Of a DNA stretch of 53,224 nt, positions 1 through 11,700 are shown piece by piece. This DNA is from Nemertoderma westbladi (lineage: Eukaryota > Xenacoelomorpha > Nemertodermatida > Nemertodermatidae): assembly GCA_032718475.1 (NCBI GenBank), contig JAUCBJ010000638.1, forward strand, positions 1-53,224, given 5' to 3'. The translations under genes were made by a program, and so were the position numbers. How positions within the stretch are numbered: the first letter of the stretch is position 1; each line of letters begins with the position of its first letter. The notes under the pieces are model-generated. The model made no database searches. It saw nothing but the letters and a program-made list of their open reading frames with translations, and was not told where the DNA came from.

Positions 1-1040
1 GTACATATTGCGAATGTTTATGCTTACATTACTTGCACTTCCTTATTTATATATTATTATTATATTCTGTCAATAAAATTACTACTACTACAACTACTAT
101 ATTTATTTATACTGTACAGTATTAGTTAGTACGAAATTTTGCAAAACCGAAAAACGGGGGTGTTCACTTTAGAAATTTTTTAGATCTTCGCTCAATAATT
201 ACAATTTCCATGGTATAAGGGTTTTCGAGGTCGCTGATCGTGATAAAACTTGTTAAACATATTTCCTGCCATAATTTTTGGTGCTATGTTGTTCCCCAGG
301 ACGAAAAGTTCAAGTAAAAAAAAAATGTTTGACATCAAGAAAAAAGATTATCGGTTTTCCCAACAAACCTCACTCAAAGATACAGATAAATAACAAAAAA
401 TTTATAAAATGACCCCCACCCCCGGGCCAATACAACTCATAGTACTGGAATTAAATATTAATTTTCCTTGGTAAAAGTGTTTTGGAAAGATAATTAACCA
501 TTTTAACGGCGATTAACCAAATTGTCATTGGAAAGATAATTAAATAATCCACATGGGCCAGTTATTAATTGGTTATAAATTCCACTAAGAACCAACAAAC
601 AACGTGATTTATAAATATTAATAGGCGTTTATGATTAATGAAACGCATTGCACTAACATTCGTTTAGAATTAACAGGTTGCCAAGTAACTACCAATTCTA
701 TTGTCATTAACACATATAAAATAGAGGAAAGCTTCTGGAACATTTGGTTTCCCAGAGATACCAAGAGATAACGACATGATTCCTATATAAGTTTCTGAAT
801 TACATATTTTACGCTTTCTGAATTACATTTTGAATAGGTGTAGAGAGCAGCTTAACAACTTTAAACAAATTAATAATGGATATTGAGTTCCGTTTTAGAG
901 TTGACCTTGCAGACACTAAAGTAGCATTAACTTTTGGGCAATAACTTTTAATTAAAAATTATATTATTAAAAATAACTAGGAACAAACGGTGATAATTTG
1001 GCCCTTTGATGATAACCTGCTGTGTTTGTTGTTTTTACAG
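1..1040. other. Gene-free left edge, probably intronic
   Basis: No reading frame or repeat array stands out in this AT-rich stretch. If the exon at 1041 is real, most of this is the upstream intron of that gene, ending in the pyrimidine-rich acceptor just before 1041. Confidence 0.4.
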
Positions 1041-1120
1041 GATTCAGACCGCCATCCAGTAGTCACCTAGCAACAGGGACGCCGCAATTTCTTCCTCCAC
1101 CACCGCCGCCGCCTTCTTAG
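1041..1120 (+). CDS. Probable 3'-terminal exon of a plus-strand gene (proline-rich tail)
   Basis: A pyrimidine-rich tract followed by TTTTTACAG at 1032-1040 is a good splice acceptor. Read from the third base onward, the next 78 bases give a short tail rich in serine and proline, with a run of seven prolines, ending in TAG at 1118-1120. A GGGGC/GCCCC hairpin near 1213-1230 and AATAAA near 1233 follow, as expected of a 3' end. All earlier exons must lie off the left edge, so the protein cannot be named. The acceptor, the compositional bias and the following polyadenylation signal are seen; that they form an exon is inference. Confidence 0.42.
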
Positions 1121-2647
1121 AACTTGTTACCATAGCGACCAGTTGATACATTTCGTGGGTAGTGGAATAATATTGAGTGTATAGACTATACGATATGCTA
1201 TGTAATAAGGGGAGCCCCTAAAGGGGCATGTAATAAAATTATTTTTGCTAACTCGTGCGAACGACGTACAACTAGTGCGAACAACTTATTAAGTCGTGTG
1301 AGAAGATTTCTTTCACACGAGTTAGTAAGTCGTTCTCACAGAAGTTCGCAAACAAATTGATAATTCTTTCACGTCCCTTTAGGCATTCCTTACTAAACAA
1401 TAGTGGGTCGATTACGCAAAAAGTGGCCAAATTTGTGTCGCTAAAAGCTTATTTCATGATCTACAATCCAGTACTAGTCGTTATGCGGGTACACTTCTTT
1501 ATAGTTTTGTTTTTTGAGGAATGAAATAATGCTACATGTTCGTTTTTATAAATTTTTTAGGTGTTGTAACGCTCGTATTTGAAACATAACTTTTTATTGT
1601 GAAATGTGTTTGTTTCAAGGTAAGTATTTTCCGAAAGATAATTTTATTGGCTATCCATACATATACGAATGAACGCTAATCGATAAAGTCCAGCAGAAAT
1701 TATGCCCAAAAGTTTGCCAAGTAGTTTTTTAACGTCATTGGAAATGTCCATCTTGTAACTCCCTTATTTTTGCTCTAAATTTTCTTCCACAAATCGGATT
1801 CACTTAATGTAAAGTTTATTTATACCGCTTCTGAAAGCGCTATATCTAATGATATACAAGGTCAAGCGTTCACGTTAACCTAATGACATTGCTAAGCATG
1901 TCCACAGTTGTCCTGCATATAACGCATTGTAACGCTGTCTCACTTGTAAAGCATGCACAGAAAGATGTAACGCAAATAAACTCGTTACTGATGAGACATA
2001 ACGCATGTTTAAACAAGGAAATTTATGAGACAAAGCGTTACCGACGAGACATACGTTTTTCGTCCATAACTTTTTTACTATTGATAGAAAAAATGAACCA
2101 CTATGAAATTCGAAATTAGCACGCTAAGGGCTTTTAAAATATGTATGGTTTGATAGGGTTTGAGAAAATTTTTTTTTTAATTTTTTAACGTGGAATTTGA
2201 CCATTTTTTGCGTCTTCGACCCGGTCTGTATATTGAATGACTTACAGCTGTCGGCTTCTTTATCATTCTGGGCTGACTGTATTATTTATTCGTTTAAAAC
2301 CATTCACTAGTTGCAATAATATAAACCGTCGATATATTAATTATCTGATAATTTGTCTGGGGAAATGATTCTATGTGGTTGGATATTTTAAATGAATTAC
2401 CGTCTCCGACTTTATATCAATTTTTTTTCATTTATTTTCCGACTCGAGTATTTTAGTTCGGTGGGCCTGGGTGGTATAGGTCTACATAAATTTAAACCGT
2501 CTTTGACATGGGGTGGTGTGCAGTGCAGCATATATCAGTATATTATGTGGCAAACAGTTTTACATTGAGTGGACTTTATGGACCAACACATTGAGACTCA
2601 GTAACACTGAACCCTGGTAGAAAGAAACATCAAATAGACTGAATCAG
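1121..2647. other. Intergenic, between convergent gene ends
   Basis: No convincing coding region. The open frame at 1883-2119 has no recognisable composition or domain and I do not accept it. TTTATT at 2285-2290 and 2431-2436 are possible minus-strand AATAAA signals for the aquaporin gene to the right. Confidence 0.5.
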
Positions 2648-3439
2648 TTAATTTTTAGTTTCTTGTTTAATTGTTGGTGAATAATATCCCGAAACAATTA
2701 GCGTCGCTAGAATGGGTCCCAACCAAAACACAACGATGTGACCCAATAACTCGTCGTTAACGCAACCAAAGTTCTGGGACGAGGCGATAATTGGGTTCAT
2801 GAACGCTCCTGTTCTCAGTAGCCCTATATATACGAGCGTCATTAGATTAGCTACATTAGCAATGGAGATAGCGGATTTATTAAACAAGTTACTCCGTATC
2901 AGCCAATAGTTAACCCCGAGAAAACAGAGAGTCGAGAGAAATTCCACTAAAAAACCGTGTAAAGTTGCAACTTCTATGGAAGACTGACAGTCAAACGATT
3001 GATATCGAATCACATGAGCTGTAGACACCCCAATAGACCAAAACATACGCGCGTACAACCAGCTAACCTTCAATCCCGCCAATTGGCTAATTAATTCACC
3101 CGCGCAAGATTGTAAACTCTTCCTTCGCAAAATATATTCAACAATGACGGATGAAGGGTCACCAGTTCCATTCCTTAGAATATTAGGATAACTGAATCCT
3201 AAAACAAAACAGTTTATCATGACACCAATCATACCGTAGGACTGATAGATGACACCACCTTCGAACATAATAGCGCAAACTTGGAAACTGGTTACAAATT
3301 GATGAGCCAGTAGTTTCAAGGTTTCGTTGTTTTTCAGCGCGTTGTCGATAAATCTACGATAAATGTCGCAGAACCCGCAGGTTAGCAGATAGTAGGCGAG
3401 AGTTCCCGCAATCGTCGTTTCAAAGTTCCATAACGCCAT
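2648..3439 (-). CDS. AQP11: AQP11-type unorthodox aquaporin (superaquaporin), single exon
   Basis: Predicted multi-pass channel of 263 residues; AQP11/12 proteins are usually about 270-295. The second half-helix motif is GAFMNPIIA (N215-P216-I217) followed by a cysteine at 226, the spacing of the conserved cysteine that marks the AQP11 subfamily, and then the FWLGPILA block of the last helix. The first NPA position reads G-D-P-S (D94-P95-S96) instead of the NPC usual in AQP11. Family members sit mainly in intracellular membranes and pass water, glycerol or peroxide. The ATG lies at the head of a long uninterrupted frame and leads straight into a hydrophobic segment. There are no introns, which is unusual for an animal aquaporin and could reflect retroposition. 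Family assignment is fairly firm; substrate is not predictable because both half-helix motifs are altered. Confidence 0.8.
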   Translation of the reverse strand: MALWNFETTIAGTLAYYLLTCGFCDIYRRFIDNALKNNETLKLLAHQFVTSFQVCAIMFEGGVIYQSYGMIGVMINCFVLGFSYPNILRNGTGDPSSVIVEYILRRKSLQSCAGELISQLAGLKVSWLYARMFWSIGVSTAHVIRYQSFDCQSSIEVATLHGFLVEFLSTLCFLGVNYWLIRSNLFNKSAISIANVANLMTLVYIGLLRTGAFMNPIIASSQNFGCVNDELLGHIVVFWLGPILATLIVSGYYSPTIKQETKN

Positions 3440-3642
3440 TCTGGGAGTAATAATTCAAAGCACCTTTTATAAATTAATAAACAGATAAAGACTTTAAAAT
3501 ATTGACGATAACTTTCTGTAAAGTGGAATTTATCTTTAGTCTTTAACACATATAATCTGATAATAGGTCAGCAAAATAATATAAATATTTTAAGAAATAA
3601 GTCTGAAATTTATCAACTTGGTGATTTTTTAAATTGTAACTA

Positions 3643-3720
3643 GGACAATTTCCACCCGGACAATTGCCCCCCAAACGATTGTCTCCGAGGACAATTGCCC
3701 CCCAGACAATTGGCCCCCGA
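3643..3720. repeat. Short minisatellite of GGACAATTG-CCCCC type
   Basis: Four to five imperfect units of a GGACAATTGCCCCCC-like word. They are the reverse complement of the unit of the longer array at 22387-22793, so the same repeat family occurs twice in the window, in opposite orientation. Confidence 0.75.
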
Positions 3721-3928
3721 TATTTTATTTAATGAATTAAAATTTTGAATTCCTTTGAATGTTTTCCTGTGGTTTTATGAAATTCAAGTAATAATATTAA
3801 CCTTGATCAACAAACTTTCAATTTTTATGCATTTTTAAAATATGCATGATTTTTTTTCTAGAATAATTTGATTGTCTTTACGCTAATGTCTTTTAGCTTT
3901 TTTATGATGTAATTTAATGGCTGGAGTC

Positions 3929-3968
3929 AAGGCCATCGTAATACAATTAATTGTATTACGATGGCCTT
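3929..3968. repeat. Perfect 40-bp palindrome
   Basis: Twenty bases starting AAGGCCATCG are followed immediately by their exact reverse complement with no spacer, centred on AATT. It has no obvious gene association. Confidence 0.9.
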
Positions 3969-4144
3969 CCTTTAGTGCGTTAACATTTTATTTTTATTGT
4001 AATGAAATACTCCAGTTGGAAACAATCGAAATTATTGAGCACATAAATAAGCAAACATGGATGTTTTATTAAATATAAAACGAACTTATAGCTATATAAA
4101 ATTATTGTTTAATGTTGTAACAAGTTAGGAAGACTAAATTGCTA

Positions 4145-5354
4145 GGTGGGATAAATATTTCTCCATTTGACGCAACACCGCCGCGGCCGCTATGAGGGAG
4201 GTGAATACCGCGGCCGCTCCTAAAGCCGCAGGCCATCGCTAACTATATAGGTTAACTTGGGATTCTGGGGGACTTTTCGATGAAGGAACTGACCAAATTT
4301 TTTTATTTTCTCACCAGGGGAGCGGCTCGGAATTCTAAGATATTAGCAACTCTAACATTGTTAAATCTAACCCTTCGACGGACACGGCGGACAAAAAACC
4401 GTCATTTTTTCGACAATTTTAAAATTTTTTTGAAAGGCGCTCTACAGTGGCTCGAAAAAACCCTAGGTTATTGCTTAGCCGACGCCGGGATACGATAGAA
4501 GGGATTAATTAGTGAATTCGTTTTTTTTTTCAAAAAAGATTACCACGCCTTTTTTCCGAAAATGTCCGTCAAAGTTGAAAAAACGGACAAAATGACTTTG
4601 CGGGATCCGCTATAACTCGGCTAATATTAATCGTACGGGGACGAAAGTAACGCGGTTGGAAAGGGGAAGAGTGGTACTACCTTCGTATCGAATGGGGGTA
4701 AGATATTTATTAAAATTTCAGGTGGAAAAAAGGGCTGTAAATTTGTACGTTTTTGTCCGTCTTTTTTGGAAAACTTATTTCCGAAATGTTTAATTATTCG
4801 ACAACAACGCGGGTAGGAATCCACGAATTATTTTATGAAACTCGTAGAAGACCATTGGGGCTACGTTCCTATCGAATGGGGGTACAAAAAATATGTCGGC
4901 AATAGGGGCCAAAAAGGGCCAGAATTTGTAAAGTAGTTTTTATCGAATAATTTTTTATTTTTAACTTTAGTTGGTTAAGGTACATTCTATACAGTCAATA
5001 TCCATACGGGGAATTCAAATATGCTATCGGTTTTGCTCCAAGGATGATATTAAAAAAATGAGGGCCAAAATTATAATTTCGCGCTTCAAACTTGCTTCGC
5101 GGGAAATCGTCTAGCTCAAAAACTACTTAACTTACGGGAGATTTGTTTACACAGACTTATAGTGCGTTAAATTATCTATCTAACAGCGTTAATCACAGCG
5201 CCGGAGGTATTATAAAACTGTAGCGGCAGGCGATCGTGTGAAATATAATATTTATAAAAAGGGACGAAAATTTTTTTTTTTTTAACAAATCGCTATTCCA
5301 TTATAATTTAGCGTATTGCGCCAAAAGTACCTGTAAAAAGTATCAAATTAACTC
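4145..5354 (+). repeat. Tandem ~3.03 kb unit, copy 1, left part
   Basis: It begins with GGTGGGATAAATATTT and matches 19055-20259 nearly base for base, including two NotI-type GCGGCCGC words and a short open frame that is not convincing as a gene. The unit continues at 17239 after the Bel/Pao insertion. Removing the insertion and one target duplication gives a unit of 1210 + 1816 bases. The last five bases, AACTC, are the left target-site duplication. Confidence 0.9.
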
Positions 5355-6608
5355 TGTAAAAGCTTCTGTGGGATATAACTGGCCCTTTTGCTTCGCAATC
5401 CAGTTTCCCCCCAGGCGCTGGAATACTCTAAAAGGCTCTCTAACTATATATATATTCCCCTCGCCCGCAAGGTACCGTTATAGGTGTTTTAACGGACATA
5501 AAAGTCATTCTTCTATATACGTGTTTTGGCGGACATGGTAAGGCAAAAAACCCGCAATGCACCAAATACCTTTACACAGCTTAGCCTTGATAATTCAGAT
5601 TATGACATCTAACAGCTGGTTGCTGACATGGAAACGGCCATTGGACACACGGTTCTTTGTTTAGCTTAAGCCAATCAGAGCGATTTTTTCTGTCGATGTG
5701 GAGATATTCGGCCGATCATACTAGGAGTGTTCAGTCTTACTGTTTTTTGTGATACTCTTGTGTTGTTGCTATCTAGGCCAGGAACACCGGCTCTAGAGTC
5801 AATTCGTTTTCATACTTTAGAAGAAACATTAGTAGGCTTAAATTATAGAGCGTATAACTGTTATCAGTGCATAACAATCAACTTATCTCAATTCAGTCTT
5901 ACATTATCGGTTCAACATACATTATTATACTGCTGTTTACTGTTGTGTTTTGGTTGAATATTATTTGGAGAACATATATAAAGAACCCAAATTTCCCAAT
6001 TTTCTTGATACACTACAGGTTAGAGAGACGGGTTATATATAGCGATTGCGACTTATATTATTGTGGTTTGTAGTGAATTTAATGCTATTTGATAAGCACT
6101 ACATGAGTCCGTTGCTGTTCTCTTTATATATGATAAAATTCATTGACGGTCGGCAAATTAGTGAGCAGTATTGTGTGTTACCGGTAGTGTGCATGATTGT
6201 GGCTGATAACTAAGCATTTCCTAAAGAATGCGCCTCATACGTGAATCATAAGCCTTACCGACTTACCGTTGTGATTAGTACAAGTCATATCTCTGTTTAC
6301 CTAGATAGAGCGCCACGTCCTAAAGGAACTGTTAATATTTCCCGAAAGTGAATAATATTAGTCAGAAATTATTTATTAACGATCAATCGAATAATACAGT
6401 AAGCTTACACTGCAATAATAATCTAAGCCCTCAGAATCCAGTCTCCCGGGTATATCCAGCGGGTGAATGGACGCGCACTAGGCTGGCTTCTGCTAATGTT
6501 GTGTTTATTGGTATTAAATATTTGTCAATTTCTAAAGTCTATTTATAAACCAAAAGACATATAAATTTTGGCAGGTTAAACTGCTAAAGGTCTTCAAAAG
6601 CGCGTACA
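5355..6608 (+). repeat. 5' LTR of the Bel/Pao element
   Basis: Starts TGTAAAAGCTTCTG and ends GCGCGTACA. A TATATAAAG box at 5975-5983 is a plausible core promoter. The short open frames inside (for example 5727-5957 and 6348-6548) recur in the 3' LTR and look non-coding. Confidence 0.93.
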
Positions 6609-8782
6609 ATAACAGTTATTGTCTTTATTGCAGTAAGCAATAAAGTTGAAAGTACCGGTCGACCGGTAAACCTGAACCGGTACTTCTGTAGGTCAGTAGG
6701 CCCAACTGTCCTAACCGGTACTTCCAGTATAAGTACATTAGTATTGTTCGATTTTGATTATTGTATACCGGTAGGTCTCGATATTAAATCGGGGACGCCT
6801 GGTTTTTATTGGGATTTTACTTAGGTCTATTTCTGTCAGTTTTATTTCCAAGTAAGTTAATATTGAGCTGAAGACGTGTAAGTCTGCTCAGATTGTTCAG
6901 ATAACTGTAGGCCGGACTGTTGTCGGATTGTTGTTGGGTTTGGAGAGATTACGGCGTGTGTAGAGTTTGTCCGATAGAGTGCCAGTTAGTAAGTTGGGGC
7001 AGCCATAGCTGTAAGGTCAATCCCCTCTTAAAGAATAAGTCGTACTACCGTGTTAGAACGCATACTAACTAACCATTTTGGAATCTGCACATACTGTAGT
7101 TTATTTAGGCTTGACAGTATTCTGCCAGCGTTTTGGCATGTGTTTGTTTGTGTGGTCTGTTCAGGTACCGTAATAGTTATTACTCAGATATTTTGTAGGC
7201 TGGATTGTTGTCTAGGTATTATTAGGTCTGAAGAGATTGCTGCTTGTGTAGAGTTTGTCTGATAAAGTGCCAGTTAGTAAGTTGGGGCAGCCATAGCTGT
7301 AAGGTCAATCCCCTCTTAAAGAATAAGTCGTACTACCGTGTTAGAACGCATACTAACTAACCATTTTGGAATCTGCACATACTGTAGTTTATTTAGGCTT
7401 GGTGGTAGTCTGCCAGCGTTTGGTTTGGATTTTGTTTGAGTATTCTGTACGGGTAGCGTAATATTTATTATTCAGAGTTTATGCGATTATTCGCAACATT
7501 CCTATCCCTAAGTTTATTCCTACAGTAATTGTGCTTGTTATATATACCGTTATAGTTAAATTAACCCCAGTACTACACGGGCTGCTTGGCGTAGGTAAAG
7601 ACTGGTGATTTTGTGCACCGGTCACTCCAGCAGATGCCGTGGTTCTTTTAGCTGTTCAAGTATTTTTAACTTCTGATTATTTGTTGTACCAGTACTTGTA
7701 CCTAATTTAGGGTTTAGTGTACAGTGCTTTCCGAAGGTAATTAGTGTGTAGGCAGTATATTTGTGTTGTAAAGTGGTTAATAGGCACGTTGGTTCTGGTA
7801 GACCGCGGTAATTAACTTCTAGGTAGGGACACTCCGTGATACATAACGTAGTACCTATAGCGATACGGTTATAGGTCGTCAGGCGGTGGTATTTTCCTAT
7901 CTGGACAACACAGTGTATTTACTACTACTTATTATTTTCAAATACCGTAGTATCCTGTCCGTTTGTAATAACCAGATTTCTAACCCTTTGTTAGGCTGGT
8001 TTGTAGACTTCTTGTAAAATTACCCTAAAATTTCGTACGTAATATTTTGTTGTGTTTAATTAGAGATTTAATCTCACCCGTATCGTAAGTAATTTGTAGA
8101 TAAGTAACTTAGGAAGTAGAATTATCTGTTTTAGTGTCTAATAAGTAGCACTCCACTGAGAGCGCACAGCTTCTGTGTAGTGACTCCCCCCAGAAATAGT
8201 AACATCTATTTCAATATTGTAACAAAACCCCTCATAAGGGTACATATAAATCCACTAAATCTATTAATAAAATAGTAGGCCTGTTATACAACACTTAGGT
8301 CTTAATATCAGTTGGACTGCTGCTCAAATAACGGTAATAAAGTAAGTAAAGTAACCAAGTAACCCCTAACATTCAGAAATTCAATTATTTTAAAATAATT
8401 GACATACCGGTATTTACAATAGGCTTATTATATTTATTCTATAAATTTAGGCTGAAATCATACCGGTACTCTGTAATTAATTCTAGTCCAGAATTATACT
8501 TATATACTATAAGTGTAAGCTGCATACCGGTATTCACGATAGGCCTATTATATATTTATATATATTTGTGCCAAAATTATATACCTGTATTCTGTGACAA
8601 ATCTAGTCTGTAATAATACTTATGTATCTACTATAAGCATACCGGTATTCTAATATATTATATATATCACGCTACACTGAGTAGCAGTATCGGTAATTAA
8701 TTGTGAGGCTAACAGTGATACTGAATTACTAGACTTGCTTTAACTGTAATATAGCAGTAGGCATTCAACTGTACAATCAAAC
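6609..8782 (+). other. Long untranslated leader of the Bel/Pao element, with internal repeats
   Basis: No coding frame is apparent. Right after the LTR come three palindromes (6608-6620, 6623-6645, 6653-6668) where a primer-binding site would be expected; I see no TGG-type primer site. A segment of about 288 bp is tandemly duplicated (about 6904-7191 and 7192-7478). From about 8400 to 8660 there are three imperfect copies of a block containing CATACCGGTATTC. The leader probably carries packaging and translation signals. Confidence 0.75.
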
Positions 8783-11700
8783 ATGGCTGACACAAGGCAA
8801 ACTCTGTCAGATAGTCTCCTAGAAACAACAGCCTGTTTCTCAGATCAAAGTGTAGAGAATCCCAGACCGAGGTCTGAAACCCCTCATACTGTAAGAAGGG
8901 AAACCCCTGCAGTGGTTGTGACAGAACCTGGGTTGGTAGAAAAGATTTCGCAATTTGCGAAGTTAGTGAAGCGCCGTTGGTCTGCCATAGGTACTCGGGC
9001 CCAAGTCAAGCGGGATCAAGAAGAAGCTATAAAACAGCAGCAACCTCCTAGCCAAGAACCTAGTTCTCAGCGGCCCGATAGCTCCAGTAGTTCGGATACT
9101 GTTGAGCGGACGCCCGAACGCGGAGCGAAGATGGCGGATACGGTTTATGATGAGCGGCCAACCTATGAAGAATCAACCGACGCCACTTCTTCTCAAGTGG
9201 AAAGCGAGGTGGAAAGCGAAGTGGAAAGCGAATTAACAGCAGCAGAGAAGCCGCGAACTAGAGACGCCATTGACATCTCTCTGTCAGACTATCAGCGATT
9301 CATAGGAGACGAAGAGTTGAGGAGACGACTGTCTGGACTTCGCCCTAATAGTGAAGGAACCAAGCTTGTGTTGGACGCAATCGATGCGGAAATGTTAGCT
9401 GCAAACCAAGCCAAATTTGATGAAAAACTCCGCCTCGCTAGAGTCCAAGAAGAACAAGTAAAGAAAAAACGGATAGAGGACAGAAAGGCAGTAGCAGCGG
9501 CGAAAGCGGCAGCGGCAGTGGAAGCGGCAAAGGCAGTAGCATCGGCGAAAGCGGCAGAGGCAGTAGCAGAAGCAAAAGCGGCAGCGGCAGTGGAAGCAGC
9601 CAAAGCAGCAGCAGCAATGGCATTGGCAGACGCAGAACAGAGAGCGTCTGAAGAGACCACACAACTGGAGTTGGAAAATCTTCAAGAGACGCAAGACTGC
9701 ATAAATAAACAGTTAACTGCTAGTCAAATGCAGATGAGGAGTCGATCTACTCCCAAGCGCCAAGGATACACATCATCGGAGGAAGGCGAGACCACCGATC
9801 CTGAAGGCGGAGGAAATAGATCTCGTCTAAGCAGGCGTAGAAAAACATCTCACCGTCACAAATTGCCTGATTTGCCCCCAGCGGTTAGAAGACAACTAGC
9901 TAGCACAGACTTAGGTAGTACAGAACCCACAGAACAAATTATTCAGGTCAAAGGACTCCCTACAATAGTTGATGAGCCTGAAATAATTGGGCCTGTCGTT
10001 CCCAAAGCCACTCCTGTGCTAGAGACCCCTGTACTTCCAGAGCTTAACTCTAAATTCCCTTTACACAGTACTACACTGCCTGTACCCGGTAGAACAGTCC
10101 ATGAGAATATCCCTGTCCTGGAAGCTGAGAGAGAAATCAAAGATTTGTCTCCCATCGTCCCACGTCAGCCCGCTACAATGTTGGCGACTCCCGCTTCGGC
10201 GGTCGAGTGGGTAGAGGAGGGACGGCGGGGGATGAATCTCCTGCTCGGACAGATGCAGGAGACTGTCTACCAACTTAAGGGAACAGTAAGGGAAGGTAGG
10301 GCCGAATTGCAAGAAGTGCAGCAAAGTATCGCGCTAGAACGCGACAAATTAGTCAACATACAAAAAGGTATACCCATACCCCCTGTAACATTGTGTCAGC
10401 CTGTTAGGTCTGAAGTATTACATGCGCAAGGTGTGGAGCCTACACGCATCTATACTGCTAGTGAAGTAGAAACTCCTATAGCAAACCCTGTTAAGGGTGA
10501 TTATAGACCTGTTGTTAATGATATTCCCTATAGACCTGATAATGATCCGAGAAATTTATATACCGATAATTCGATATTAAATAACACGATGGCCCAAGAA
10601 AGCTTTACGCGTCAGATGGCTAGAACAGAAGCCCGCCAAGCGGTCAAAGTGGGAGAGATCGTCAAATTCAATGGAGATGAGATGAAATGGTTACCTTTCA
10701 ACGAATATTACAAAGACAGCATACAGAACTCTGTGCTATCTAACGGAGAGAAACTTAGGTTCCTCATCAAGTGCTTGGAAGGACCTCCCAAGTTAATGGC
10801 TTTAAAGCTTATTGGACATCCAGAAGGATTAAGACAAGTTTGGGATACATTAAACATCAGGTATGGTAACAAGGATAACATAGCTAAGTATTTGTATGCA
10901 AAATTAGTAGCCCCCCGAAACTTCCTTAGTAGCGGGATTATAGAGTTTTCCGATGAGATTCAGGAGATCTGTAGACAATTGGACTGGTTAGGTAAGTCTC
11001 ATGAATATCAGAGTTCCATGGTTATTGGAGCCGTAGTCTCTACTTTACCCAAGGGTGGAGTATGTACACGCTGGGACAAGAAAGTGTTGTATATGAATGA
11101 GCAGCAACGACGAAGCCCTACCATGGCTGATCTCATGTCCTTCTTAGATAGTGAAGTAAAATTACAACTCATAAAGCAGTCCAGAGAGAAAACATCGGAA
11201 AATAAGGTAAGTGAGAAACCCGTTTCTAGGAGAAGGATAATACCAGTGTATTATACTGACGACGGCGAAAGCCAAGCCTCTCAAGAAGAGGACAGCGGGA
11301 AAGACACAGCAAAATCTTACTATGACAACAAGACCTATAAAGACGTAAGTAAATACAAGTCTCGAACCAGTGACAGGAGAGAACAGGTAACAACAACCCC
11401 TCCTACGTCTCCTAAGAGAATTTACGGAAGAAAGCCCGAAGAAAGAACGAGAGTGCATAACGTTACCCAAGGTAAGGTGAGTAACATCAAACCAAAATGT
11501 GCGCTGTGCGACGGGCCCCACCGTTTGAGTGCGTGTGCTGAATTTCTAAAGAAATCCCTTGTAGACAGACGTACAGTCCTGTGGAATAAGCGGTTATGCT
11601 ATAATTGCCTCAGACCAGGACACCAACGGCGAACCTGTTACTCCGACATAAAGTGTGCAAAGTGTGACGCGAAACATCACATCTTGTTACACAGTGAGTT

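Larger units (their letters stand above)
3440..4144. other. Intergenic, upstream of the aquaporin
   Basis: AT-rich. It contains a short GGACAATTGCCCCC array (3643-3720) and a 40-bp perfect palindrome (3929-3968), listed separately. The aquaporin promoter should lie just right of 3439, but no clear TATA box or initiator could be assigned. Confidence 0.5.

Noticed and set aside
4280-4498. 72-codon frame repeated at 19190-19408
   Set aside because: It is present in both 3 kb units because the whole unit is duplicated; flanking DNA is equally conserved and no domain is visible.
5727-6548. Small open frames in the LTRs
   Set aside because: They occur identically in both LTRs, overlap the putative promoter and show no protein features.
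9292-9694. Leucine- or alanine-rich minus-strand frames opposite gag
   Set aside because: They mirror the alanine codon repeats of the Gag helical region and have no features of their own.
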